From JALYXI01 sp963716685 (GTDB lineage Bacteria; Acidobacteriota; Terriglobia; Bryobacterales; Bryobacteraceae), in assembly GCA_963716685.1 (NCBI GenBank), contig CAVQTR010000003.1, positions 3,038,001 to 3,102,000 of the forward strand: DNA of 64,000 nucleotides, in the 5' to 3' direction. A model generated the notes under the pieces. That model saw only the letters and a list, made by a program, of their open reading frames with translations, did no database searches and was not told where the DNA came from. The position numbers were made by a program, and so were the translations under genes. Of this stretch, positions 44,034-52,744 are shown piece after piece (the first letter of the stretch is position 1; every line of letters begins with the position of its first letter).

Positions 44034-45455
44034 TTAGAAGACGCCGCGGCCCCAGAGTCCGCCGAAGATGGTGCGGGCCATGATCTGGATATCAAGCCAG
44101 GGTGACCAGCTTTCGACGTATTCCAAATCGAGTTCTACGCCGCGGCGTGCTTTGGCTTCGGTGTGGATGCCGCCGCGCATACCGTTGATCTGGGCCCAGC
44201 CGGTGATGCCGGGTTTGACGCGGTGCCGGGCGGCGTATTCGATGACGGCTTCCGGATAGATCTGGTGACCGACGAGCATTTTGGGCACGTGCGCGCGGGG
44301 GCCGACGACCGCCATGTGACCCTGAAGGACGTTGAAGAGCTGGGGGAGTTCGTCGATGCTGTGCCGGCGGATGAAGCGGCCGACGCGGGTGACACGCGGA
44401 TCGTTTTCCATGGTGCCGCGCGTGCCATCGTCCTGGGGATCGAGAGCCATGGAGCGGAATTTAAGGAGATCGAATTCACGGTGGTTGAAGCCGACGCGGC
44501 GCTGGCGGAAGAGGACGGGGCCGGGACCTTCGAGGCGGATAGCGACGGCGGCGGCGAGCATGACGGGCCAGCAGACGAGGAGTGCGGCGGTGGCGACAAC
44601 GTAATCTTCCGCGGCCTTGAGCATGGCGTGGCCGCCGGCGAGCGGGCGGCGCGCGACCTGCAGAAACGAATAGCCATCCATATTGCGCAGCTGGACTTCC
44701 TTAACGTTGAGCCAGCTGAACTCCATCAGGAGCAGGATTTCGGCGGGGATGGAATTGAGCTTCTGCATCATGATGGAGATGCGCTCGTGGGCGCGCATCG
44801 GGAGCGCGACGATGATGGCGTCGATGTGGGTGGTGCGGGAGATTTCAATGAGCCGGTCGATGCCTTTGGTGACGGGGATGCCGCGGATCTCGGCTTCGCA
44901 GCGTTCGGCGCGTTCGTCGAAGATGCCCACAATTTCGTAGAAGCCGTTTTGGACGCGGTCATTGCGGAGGTGTTCGACGGCGGCGATGCCTTCTTCTCCG
45001 GCACCGAGAATGGCGACGCGGTGGGTGAGCACGCCGCGGCGGCGCAGGCGGTTCACGATGAGATGGGCGGCGAGGCGGCAGCAGGCGATGCCTGTGACGG
45101 CGCTGCGCAGCCAGTGCGTGAGCCAGGAGGTGGTGCCGGGGCCGGAATGGAAGGCGTCGGCAAAGGCCCAGACCACGAGGGCGGCGGCGGCGAGACCGGA
45201 GACAGTGTGGACCACTTCCCAGCGCAGAGTACGGCGGCTGTCCCAGCGATAGACGCGCTTACTGCCGTTGACCATGCGGTAGGGGATGGCTGCGAGGGCG
45301 GAGAGCAGGAGCGACTGGGCGAGGGAGATGCGGGATGGAAGGGCGGCGGCGACAAAGCCCGCGAGGATGAGGCAAAGAACGTCGGCGAGTTTGACACCCT
45401 GATCGATCAGGGCATGGGTGACGATCGAGTGCGGTGCTTCGCGTTGGGCGTTCAT
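44034..45455 (-). CDS. Undecaprenyl-phosphate sugar phosphotransferase (exopolysaccharide)
   Basis: An inner-membrane enzyme of 473 residues that loads the first sugar-1-phosphate on undecaprenyl phosphate to start exopolysaccharide or capsule repeat units. The N-half has about four helices and a Rossmann-like domain (GVLTHRVAILGAGEEGIAAV). The catalytic C-half has the helix-to-loop KAAEDYVVATAALLVCWPVM, then GPVLFRQRRVGFNHREFDLL, KFRSMALDP, and RRHSIDELPQLFNVLQGHMA, VVGPRAHVP and RVKPGITGWAQINGMRGG. This matches the WcaJ type. No glycosyltransferase cluster is adjacent within the window. Confidence 0.93.
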   Translation of the reverse strand: MNAQREAPHSIVTHALIDQGVKLADVLCLILAGFVAAALPSRISLAQSLLLSALAAIPYRMVNGSKRVYRWDSRRTLRWEVVHTVSGLAAAALVVWAFADAFHSGPGTTSWLTHWLRSAVTGIACCRLAAHLIVNRLRRRGVLTHRVAILGAGEEGIAAVEHLRNDRVQNGFYEIVGIFDERAERCEAEIRGIPVTKGIDRLIEISRTTHIDAIIVALPMRAHERISIMMQKLNSIPAEILLLMEFSWLNVKEVQLRNMDGYSFLQVARRPLAGGHAMLKAAEDYVVATAALLVCWPVMLAAAVAIRLEGPGPVLFRQRRVGFNHREFDLLKFRSMALDPQDDGTRGTMENDPRVTRVGRFIRRHSIDELPQLFNVLQGHMAVVGPRAHVPKMLVGHQIYPEAVIEYAARHRVKPGITGWAQINGMRGGIHTEAKARRGVELDLEYVESWSPWLDIQIMARTIFGGLWGRGVF

Positions 45456-45535
45456 CGACAGCGATCTTTACGGTTGGTGGGCGGGACGAGGGTTTGTTCT
45501 CATCCCGGCGTGCCGGTGGGATCGCGGGCGCGAGG

Positions 45536-46249
45536 TTAGCGAAGGCTGAGGCCGCCGTCGACGGCGAGGACCTGGCCGGTGACGAAATCGGAAGCGTTGA
45601 GGAAGAAGCTGACTGCGTCGGCGATTTCTTCACCCGTTCCGGCGCGCCGGGCGGGGGTGGAGGAAACCATAGTTTCGATGCGGTCGTCATGTTCGCCGAA
45701 GGGGATGACGCCGGGGGCGACGCTGTTAACGGTGATTTCCGGGGCCCAGGCTTTGGCGAGGGCTTTGGTAAGCATGACGACGCCCGCTTTCGAGGCGCAG
45801 TAGTGGGCGTGGTCCGCCCAGGGGCGCAGGGCACCGAGGGAACTGATGTTCACGATGCGACCGCCGCCGTGGGCGCGCATGATCCTGGCCGCGCTCTGGC
45901 AGCAGAAGAATGTGGCTTTGAGGTTGACGGAATGGATGGCGTCCCAATCGGCTTCGGTGATGTCGAGGGGATCGATGCGGGTGAAGCGGGCGGCGTTGTT
46001 CACCAGGCCATCGAGGCGGCCGAAGTGAGAGTGCACCGCATCGAAGAGCCAGGCGATGTCGGAGACGCGCTCGAGATTGGTGCGGAACACAGGGGCGTTG
46101 CCGCACTCCCGCGCAGTATCAAGCGCTTCCTGTTCCGAAGTCTCATAGTGAATGGCGACGCGCGCGCCTTCTTTTGCCAAACGCAGAGCGATGGCGCGTC
46201 CGATGCGCTTCGCCGACCCTGTTACCAGCACTACTTTTCCGTCAAGCAT
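45536..46249 (-). CDS. Short-chain dehydrogenase/reductase
   Basis: A cytoplasmic NAD(P)-dependent enzyme of 237 residues. The nucleotide motif is VVLVTGSAKRIGRAIALRLA (TGxxxRIG), the loop DGLVNNAARF carries NNAA, and the catalytic Ser, Tyr and Lys lie in IVNISSLGAL and AHYCASKAGVVMLT. The C-terminus QVLAVDGGLSLR is usual. The TGSAKRIG start resembles pteridine reductase and FolM-like members more than FabG. The ATG overlaps the stop of the MFS gene by 8 bases; it is the last gene of the mazG run. Confidence 0.92.
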   Translation of the reverse strand: MLDGKVVLVTGSAKRIGRAIALRLAKEGARVAIHYETSEQEALDTARECGNAPVFRTNLERVSDIAWLFDAVHSHFGRLDGLVNNAARFTRIDPLDITEADWDAIHSVNLKATFFCCQSAARIMRAHGGGRIVNISSLGALRPWADHAHYCASKAGVVMLTKALAKAWAPEITVNSVAPGVIPFGEHDDRIETMVSSTPARRAGTGEEIADAVSFFLNASDFVTGQVLAVDGGLSLR

Positions 46250-47501
46250 TCGGTTCCGGCAGCCTCCCCGTCCAGTTCGCCCACGCCCAGAAAACAGCGG
46301 TCAAAGAAGTAATGACGCCCGCCCACGCGCCCACGGTGCGCGGATCGAAATACTGTGAGGCCACGCCCGCGGCGAGCATGGAGAGCATCATGGTGGACCA
46401 GACCATCGATTCCATCGTCGCAAAAACGCGGCCGCGGTATTCATCGCGCACGAGGCGCAGCAGCTGAGAGAAGTTGAGGATGGAACTGACGGCAACGGCG
46501 GCGCGCGAGACGCCGATGAAGAAACAGGCCACCGCGAAGTTTGTCATCTGGCTGAAAACCACGTAAGCGGCGCCATGGATCACGTAACAGACAATGATAC
46601 TGTTCTTATACGCCGGGAAGCTGAGGCGGCGGCCGAGGAAGTGCGCAACCGCGGCGCCGACGAGAAGGCCGATTCCGGCGCAGCCCCAGAGTTCCCCGAT
46701 GCCGGCAGAGCCGCGCTTGAACACCAGTTCACCGAAGACGCTGAACAGAATCTGCGCCGCGCCGCCGCCGGAGGCCCAGCCGACGCCGACGAGGGCGAGG
46801 CCCAGAATGAGGGGTGACGATTTCATATAGCGCAGGCCTTCGGTGTATTCGTGCCACGGGCGCACGGGTTCCACCGGAACCTCGCCATCGTCGTCGATGG
46901 TCTGGCGCCTGGGACGAAACCCGTGGGGGACGCGCAACTGCCAGACGCACAGGGCGGAGATGAGGAACGAGAGCGCGTTGAAGAGAAACGCACCGGTGAA
47001 GCCGAACTGCGTGACGGCAAGGCCGGCGGAGAACGTGCCGATGGTCAGGGTGGTCCACTGCGTGGTTTGCGTGAGCGAGTTGGCGGTGTGGAGCTCTTCT
47101 TTACTGGCGATGGAGGGCAGGATGGAGGAACGTCCGCTGGTGAAGAACGGGGAGGCGAACATCAGCAGGGCGCTGAAGGCGTAGAGCATCCAGTTGCTGG
47201 AATCGCGAATGGCGAGGATGAAGCCGAGGGCGAGAAGGCAGCGGATGAGATCGCTGGCGATCATGACCTTGCGGCGGTCCATGCGATCGAGGAGCACGCC
47301 GGCGATTGGACCGGCGATGACGGCAGGGATGGCGCGGGCCAGCATGACGCCGGTAACAACGATGGGCGACTTGGTGTGCTCGAGCGCGAGGCTGAACACG
47401 GCGATGTTGTTGAAGTGGTCGCCGATCTCGCTGACGACCTGGCCGAACCAGGTGTAGCGGTAATTGCGATTGGTGCGGAGAAGCTCCGTGAACGAAACCA
47501 T
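46242..47501 (-). CDS. MFS transporter, MFS_3/enterobactin-exporter type
   Basis: An inner-membrane protein of 419 residues with 12 helices, beginning LLRTNRNYRYTWFGQVVSEIGD, as in the MFS_3 branch that holds EntS and macrolide efflux proteins. Further marks are GPIAGVLLDRMDRRKVMIAS (loop 2-3) and DEYRGRVFATMESMVWST. The ATG at 47501 comes one base after the menC-like stop; a TTG at 47513 is in the same frame. The substrate is unknown. It is intact, unlike the two genes immediately upstream. Confidence 0.9.
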   Translation of the reverse strand: MVSFTELLRTNRNYRYTWFGQVVSEIGDHFNNIAVFSLALEHTKSPIVVTGVMLARAIPAVIAGPIAGVLLDRMDRRKVMIASDLIRCLLALGFILAIRDSSNWMLYAFSALLMFASPFFTSGRSSILPSIASKEELHTANSLTQTTQWTTLTIGTFSAGLAVTQFGFTGAFLFNALSFLISALCVWQLRVPHGFRPRRQTIDDDGEVPVEPVRPWHEYTEGLRYMKSSPLILGLALVGVGWASGGGAAQILFSVFGELVFKRGSAGIGELWGCAGIGLLVGAAVAHFLGRRLSFPAYKNSIIVCYVIHGAAYVVFSQMTNFAVACFFIGVSRAAVAVSSILNFSQLLRLVRDEYRGRVFATMESMVWSTMMLSMLAAGVASQYFDPRTVGAWAGVITSLTAVFWAWANWTGRLPEPNA

Positions 47502-47502
47502 C

Positions 47503-48616
47503 TCAGACGACAATTTCTTCGCGGATGGTCATTTCCCGGAGGAAGTCGTGATCGATCTGATAGCCGAAACCGGGTGAATCGCGCACGACGATGGTGCCGT
47601 GCGGAGTGGTTTCCACTTCGGGGACAATGATGTCGCGCTTCCAGTAGCGCTTGCTGGCGGAAACGTCGCCGGGCAACGTGAAGTTGGGGAGCGTGGCGAG
47701 CGCGATGTTGTGTGCGCGGCCGATGCCGGCTTCGAGCATGCCGCCGCACCAGACGGGGATACCGTGCGCCTGCGCGACATCGTGCACCTTTTTGGCTTCG
47801 CGGAAGCCGCCGACGCGGCCGAGCTTGATGTTGATGATGCGGCCGGCTTTCATGCGCAGCGCCTGTTCGGCCTGATGGGCGGAGCGGATGCATTCATCGA
47901 GGCAGATCGGCGTTTCGAGCTGGGCCTGCAGCTCGGCGTGGTCGATGATTTCGTCGTGGCCGAGCGGCTGCTCGATCATCATCAGGTGGAAGTCGTCGAG
48001 CTGTTTCAGATGGTCGATGTCGGCGAGGGTGTAGGCGGAATTGGCATCGGTCATCAGCAGGATGTCTGGGGAAGCGTTCGCGCACCTGGCGCACGACATC
48101 GACATCCCAGCCGGGTTTGATTTTCATTTTGATGCGCTGGTAGCCGGCGGTGAGTTCGAGTTCGATTTTCTCGATCAACTGGGCGACGGAATCCTGAATG
48201 CCGATGGAGACGCCGCAGGGAATTTCGCGCCGCGCGCCGCCGCCGATGTGCTGCCAGAGGGGGTTGCCGAGACGCCGCGCTTCGAGATCCCAGACGGCGG
48301 CTTCGAGACCGCCGCGCGCCATGTTGTGCCCGCGGATGTGAGCGGTGAGCGGCGCAACGTCGGCAGCGGCTTCGAGTTCGCGATGGAGCACGCGCGGGCG
48401 CGGCGTAATCGCGAACGATGGGCCAGGCGGAATCGGTCCACTCTTCGTTGTAGAAGGGATTCTCGCCGGCGGTGACTTCGCCCCAGCCGGAGAGGCCTTC
48501 GCTGACCACTTCCACGATGAGGATGTCGCGGCTGGTAGGTGCGGCCGAAGCTGGTTTCAAAGAAATGCACCAGCGGCATGCGGATGTAGCCGCAGAACGA
48601 CTTTGTCGATTTTCAT
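47503..48616 (-). CDS. menC: Enolase-superfamily o-succinylbenzoate synthase-like protein (four frameshifts)
   Basis: An enzyme of 369 residues after removal of four single-base insertions (near 48590, 48535, 48395 and 48069). The repaired protein starts MKIDKVVLR, then IRMPLVHFFETSFGRTY, SRDILIVEVVSEGLSGWGEV, LHRELEAAADVAPL, HNMARGGLEAAVWDLEARRL, the catalytic Lys in YQRIKMKIKPGWD, metal ligands Asp in TDANSAYT and Glu in MMIEQPLGHD, and Asp/Glu in ICLDECIRSAHQ. The family contains both menaquinone MenC and N-acylamino-acid racemase; the two cannot be told apart here. No other men gene is adjacent. The ATG at 48616 overlaps the GNAT stop (ATGA). All breaks read as +1 with intact codons on each side. 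Confidence 0.8.
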
Positions 48617-49344
48617 TCCCATTTTCCGAGGAGATAAGTCGCCGTGGTCGGCGGATTTCTCGAAGCCGATCACGGCGAGGCCGCGCGTGAAGAGTTCGAG
48701 GAAACGCTCGCTCATTTCTTTTTGAATTTCGCGGGCGCGTTTGGGTTCGTCGCGAGCGGATCTCCGCGATGTTGGCCGGCAGAGCGATACGCTCTTCGAC
48801 GGCGGGGCGAGGGACAGGCGTGCCCGCGAGAAGTCCGTTCACGCGCGGGCTGCCGAGCCACCATTCCGCGGTGCAGCGATCGGTGGGGAGGCCGCCGTGC
48901 AGGGGGCTGGAGGTGGTGCCGTACTGGTTGAGCACGTAGCGGCGTACGACGGCTCCGAGGCGTTCGATGTTGAAATAGGCGTTCTTCAATTCGAACGGAT
49001 CGAAGGTCCATTCCATAAGATCGAGCGAGCGGCCGAGGGCCTCTGTCTCGCTGCTCCAGTTTGAGCATGCGGCCGACGCCGGCGTTTCGATATTCAGCAG
49101 CGACGCCCAGCATGTGGCTGTGCAGGTAAGATTTGCCTCCGGGCTTTACGCCGGGGATGGCGAGGCAAAAGCCGACCAGGCGGGCGCCATCGTAGGCGCC
49201 GAAGGCCTGGCCGCCGATCTTGTTGGCGGTGACGAACAGGCGCACGGGCAGGAGATCGAGATCCTCGAAACCCCAGATTCCTTTCTGAAGAGCAACGGCT
49301 TTGCGGATCTCATCGGTGGAGGTCAGCTTGCGGATCTCGATCAC
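48613..49344 (-). CDS. GNAT-family acetyltransferase (three frameshifts)
   Basis: A cytoplasmic N-acetyltransferase of 242 residues when three one-base insertions are removed (near 49044, 48752 and 48636). The core reads IEIRKLTSTDEIRKAVALQK, GIWGFEDLDLLPVRLFVTAN, GARLVGFCLAIPGVKPGGKS, YLHSHMLGVAAEYRNAGVGR (the acetyl-CoA loop), MLKLEQRDEALGRSLDLMEW, and ENIERLGAVVRRYVLNQYGT as a family mark in part. The repaired end reads YLLGKWE. The start is the GTG at 49344, which overlaps the mazG stop (GTGA). Members of this family occur next to menC-like racemases, so it may make N-acylated amino acids for that enzyme. Confidence 0.78.
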
Positions 49345-50102
49345 TGCTTGGCTTCCTGCCACAGGGTTTCCATTTCTTCGAGGGAGCTGGCATCGAGCGT
49401 TTTGCCCTGGGCTTTCAGCTGCTGCTCAACGTAGCCGAAACGCGCCCGGAATTTGGCGTTGGTGCGGCGCAGCGCCTGCTCGGGATCCACTTTGTGGAAG
49501 CGCGCGAGATTGACGAGGGTGAAAAGCATATCGCCGAGTTCGCCTTCGCGCTCTTCCTGCGTTTGGGAGGCGGCGAGCTCGGCGCGTTCCTCGTCCAGCT
49601 TGGCGAGTACCTGTTCGGCATTGGGCCAGTCGAAGCCGGTCTGCGCGGCGCGGGTGGAGATTTGTTCGGCTTCCACCAGGGCTGGCAGCGCGCGCGGAAC
49701 GGCATCGAGCAGGGCGGCGGGCTTTTTCTTTTCGGCGGATTTGACGCGGTTCCAGATTTCGCGAACATCGCCTTCGGTTTGCGCGGTCTCTTCGCCGAAG
49801 ATGTGCGGGTGACGGCGGATCAGCTTGGCGTTGATGGCGGACAGCGCGTCTTCGATGGTGAAGCGGTTCTCTTCGCTGGCCATCTGGGAGAAGAAGACGG
49901 CCTGGAGAAGGAGGTCGCCGATTTCGGAGGAAAGCTCAGCCCAGTCGCGCCGGTCGATGGCGTCCATGACTTCGTAGGTTTCCTGCAGGAGGAAGGGCTT
50001 GATGGTGTCGAAAGTCTGCTCGCGATCCCAGGGGCAGCCGCCGGGCGCGCGCAGGCGGCGCATGATGTTTACGAGCTCGTCGAACTGATTTCCCGCGGAC
50101 AA
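49341..50102 (-). CDS. mazG: Nucleoside triphosphate pyrophosphohydrolase MazG
   Basis: A cytosolic housecleaning enzyme of 253 residues that hydrolyses nucleoside triphosphates to monophosphates and pyrophosphate. It has the two-repeat form: repeat 1 with LRAPGGCPWDREQTFDTIKP, LLQETYEVMDAIDRRDW and SSEIGDLLLQAVFFSQMASE; repeat 2 with ARFHKVDPEQALRRTNAKF and the EExxE-type metal site KLDEERAELAAS. The TTG start at 50102 directly follows the stop of the preceding fragment (TAATTG). It is intact, although both flanks carry frameshifts. Confidence 0.94.
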   Translation of the reverse strand: MSAGNQFDELVNIMRRLRAPGGCPWDREQTFDTIKPFLLQETYEVMDAIDRRDWAELSSEIGDLLLQAVFFSQMASEENRFTIEDALSAINAKLIRRHPHIFGEETAQTEGDVREIWNRVKSAEKKKPAALLDAVPRALPALVEAEQISTRAAQTGFDWPNAEQVLAKLDEERAELAASQTQEEREGELGDMLFTLVNLARFHKVDPEQALRRTNAKFRARFGYVEQQLKAQGKTLDASSLEEMETLWQEAKQ

Positions 50103-50367
50103 TTAATCATTGTAAACGGCAGAGGCGCGGAGGACGGTGCGGTAGTCGTCGAGGGGCGGCACTGGAAGGCCGGATCCTGGCCTGATCGTCCCAGCGGCGC
50201 AGCATGACAGCCTGGGCGAAGTACGGCTGTGCTTCGAACCTGTTCAACCTGTTGAATAAAGACGCGCCGAGCACGAATGTGGGAAGCAGTTCATTCGGGC
50301 TGATTTCGCAGAGCCAGCAGGTGGAACAGGCGGGGCCGCGATCCATCCGGATGATGGTGAGGATCAT
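50103..50367 (-). pseudogene. Remnant of an HD-domain-like protein (truncated, frameshifted)
   Basis: From the ATG at 50367 the frame encodes about 60 residues, including NRFEAQPYFAQAVMLRRWDD, which resembles the C-terminal end of HD phosphohydrolase-type proteins (FEAxPYxxxAVxLRRWDD). A single-base insertion near 50170-50174 shifts the frame; repair gives QARIGLPVPPLDDYRTVLRA and the stop TAA at 50103-50105, next to the mazG start. The HD motif itself and the usual first 120 residues are missing, and the region before 50367 holds an in-frame stop. It could be a broken gene or an assembly join. Low certainty. Confidence 0.35.
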
Positions 50368-50422
50368 CTTCTAAGCTGAGCAAACTGTTATATGATTGGA
50401 GCCGACAGTTCCCAGCGAAACC

Positions 50423-52744
50423 GTGAAGCTTTCATCGTGGATCTACCCCCTCAGTGTGTTCGTGTGCCGGAGCCTGGCCGCGGAAACCGCCGCTCCCGTT
50501 CCTTCCCAGCAGGCTCTTCTCAATCAGTATTGCGTCGGCTGCCATAACCAGAAGCTGAAAACGGCGGGCGTTGCGCTCGACCATGCGGAACTGAACCAGA
50601 TTGGCACCCACGCGGACCTGTGGGAGCGCGTTCTGCGCAAAGTACGGGCGGATCAGATGCCGCCGGTGGGCATGCCGCGGCCGGCTGCGGCGAGTTCGGC
50701 AACGTTCACAAAGTGGCTGGAAACCTCGCTCGACAGCGCGGCGCAGGCAAAACCGAACCCGGGACGCACGGGCGCTCACCGCCTGAACCGCGCGGAATAC
50801 AGCAACGCGGTGCGCGACCTGCTGGCGCTGGACACCAAACCCGGACAACTGCTGCCGGTGGACGATTCCGGTTTCGGGTTCGACAATATCGCCAATCTGC
50901 TTTCCATGTCGCCGGCGCTGCTGGAGCGCTACATGTCCACCGCGCGCATTGTGAGCCGGCAGGCGGTGGGCGACCTCTCCATGAAACCGGTAACAGACGC
51001 GTTTTCGGTACCGAAGAGCGGCGGTGGAAAAAACGGGCGCAGTGAGCAGGTAAGCGACGATCTGCCGTTCGACTCGCGCGGCGGGCTGGCGCTGAACTAT
51101 TACTTTCCGCTGGATGCCGAGTACGTGATTCGCATCAAACCGACGGGCAACGGCAGTCCGAGCGAACTGCGCCTGGCGGTGAAGGCGGGGCTGCATCCGG
51201 TGGGTGTGACGTTCCTGCGGGATTCGGCCAAGCCGGAGATCGCGTCAGTCGGATTCCGCCGGGGTGGAGCCGGCGCTGGATTCGGTGGCGGCGCGGGGAG
51301 CGGCAATCCTCCCGCAAAGATGGATTTGCGCCTGGATGGCGCGCGGTTGAAACTGTTCGACGTGCCGCAGGGGCAGGCTGCTCCCGATGTCGACACGGTT
51401 ACCATCCTGGGACCGTACAACGCCACGGGCCGCGGCGACACGCCGAGCCGTAAGCGCATTTTTGTGTGCCGTCCGGCATCGGCGGGCGAAGAAGATGCTT
51501 GCGCGAAGACAGTTCTGACCAATCTGACGCGGCATGCGTTCCGGCGTCCGGTGACGGATGCGGATCTGCGACCGCTGCTGGCGTTTTACCGGAGCGGCCG
51601 GACCGAAGGCGACTTCGACCACGGCATCGAGAAGGCGCTGCGGGCGATGCTGATTTCGCCGGACTTTTTGTTCCGGGTGGAGCAGGATCCGGCGGGGCTT
51701 CCGGCAGGGGCCATGTATCGCGTGAGCGGCTACGAACTGGCATCGCGGCTCTCGTTTTTTCTGTGGAGCAGCATTCCCGATGACGAACTGCTGAAGCTGG
51801 CGGGACAGGACAAACTGAAGGATCCGGCGGTGCTGAAGGAGCAGGTGCGGCGCATGCTGGACGACCCGCGCTCGGATGCGCTGGTGAGCAATTTCGGCGG
51901 CCAGTGGCTGTATCTGCGCAACCTGGCAACGGTGAAACCGGATCAGGATTTGTTCCCGGAATTCGACGACAGCCTGCGGCGCTCATTCCGGCAGGAGACC
52001 GACACCTTTCTGACCAGCATTTTCCGCGAGGACCGCAGCGTGACCGAACTGCTGAGCGCGGACTACACGTTCTTGAATCAGCGGCTGGCGGAGCATTACG
52101 GCGTGCCTTCCATCTATGGCTCGCAGCTGCGCCGGGTGACGCTGACAGACCCGAATCGCGCGGGGCTGCTGGGCCAGGGCAGCATTCTGACGGTGACTTC
52201 GTACCCCAACCGGACTTCGGTGGTGCAGCGCGGGAAGTGGGTGCTGGAGAATCTGCTGGGTTCCCCGCCCCCGCCGCCGCCGCCGGACGTTCCCGAGCTG
52301 AAGGCACACAACAACGATGGCCGCAAGCTGACCATGCGCGAACAGATGGAGATGCATCGCGCCAACCCGATCTGCACCTCCTGCCACGCGCGAATGGACC
52401 CGATTGGCTTCGCTCTGGAGAACTACGACGGCGTAGGCAAGTGGCGGACGGAAGACGGCGGTTCGAAGATCGATGCGTCCGGGAAGCTGCCGGGCGGCGA
52501 ATCGTTCAGCGGACCGGCGGGCCTGAAGAAGACCATGCTGGCGGGGCACCGCGAGGAATTTATCAACACTGTAACCGAGAAGCTCCTTACTTACGCCTTA
52601 GGCAGAGGATTGGAAGCTTACGATCAGCCGGCAGTTCGTACGATTACGCGCCAGGCCGGACACGACGACTACCGCATTTCCGCACTGATTACCGCAGTGG
52701 TACAGAGCACACCTTTTCAAATGAGGAGAACGGCAGACCAATGA
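50423..52744 (+). CDS. Exported DUF1592-type cytochrome (DUF1587/1592/1588/1585)
   Basis: A large periplasmic protein of 773 residues of the planctomycete/acidobacterial cytochrome c family. Signal peptide LSSWIYPLSVFVCRSLA; haem motif CVGCH near residue 40 (QYCVGCHNQKLKTAGVALD); DUF1587 (RTGAHRLNRAEYSNAVRDLL); DUF1592 (AMLISPDFLFRVEQDPAG, SRLSFFLWSSIPDDELL); DUF1588 (NRAGLLGQGSILTVTSYPNR) with second haem-type motif CTSCH; DUF1585 at the end. The GTG at 50423 gives the best signal peptide; a TTG at 50396 is in frame. It is the first gene of a redox operon and its stop overlaps the DUF1552 start (ATGA). Confidence 0.88.
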   Translation: MKLSSWIYPLSVFVCRSLAAETAAPVPSQQALLNQYCVGCHNQKLKTAGVALDHAELNQIGTHADLWERVLRKVRADQMPPVGMPRPAAASSATFTKWLETSLDSAAQAKPNPGRTGAHRLNRAEYSNAVRDLLALDTKPGQLLPVDDSGFGFDNIANLLSMSPALLERYMSTARIVSRQAVGDLSMKPVTDAFSVPKSGGGKNGRSEQVSDDLPFDSRGGLALNYYFPLDAEYVIRIKPTGNGSPSELRLAVKAGLHPVGVTFLRDSAKPEIASVGFRRGGAGAGFGGGAGSGNPPAKMDLRLDGARLKLFDVPQGQAAPDVDTVTILGPYNATGRGDTPSRKRIFVCRPASAGEEDACAKTVLTNLTRHAFRRPVTDADLRPLLAFYRSGRTEGDFDHGIEKALRAMLISPDFLFRVEQDPAGLPAGAMYRVSGYELASRLSFFLWSSIPDDELLKLAGQDKLKDPAVLKEQVRRMLDDPRSDALVSNFGGQWLYLRNLATVKPDQDLFPEFDDSLRRSFRQETDTFLTSIFREDRSVTELLSADYTFLNQRLAEHYGVPSIYGSQLRRVTLTDPNRAGLLGQGSILTVTSYPNRTSVVQRGKWVLENLLGSPPPPPPPDVPELKAHNNDGRKLTMREQMEMHRANPICTSCHARMDPIGFALENYDGVGKWRTEDGGSKIDASGKLPGGESFSGPAGLKKTMLAGHREEFINTVTEKLLTYALGRGLEAYDQPAVRTITRQAGHDDYRISALITAVVQSTPFQMRRTADQ

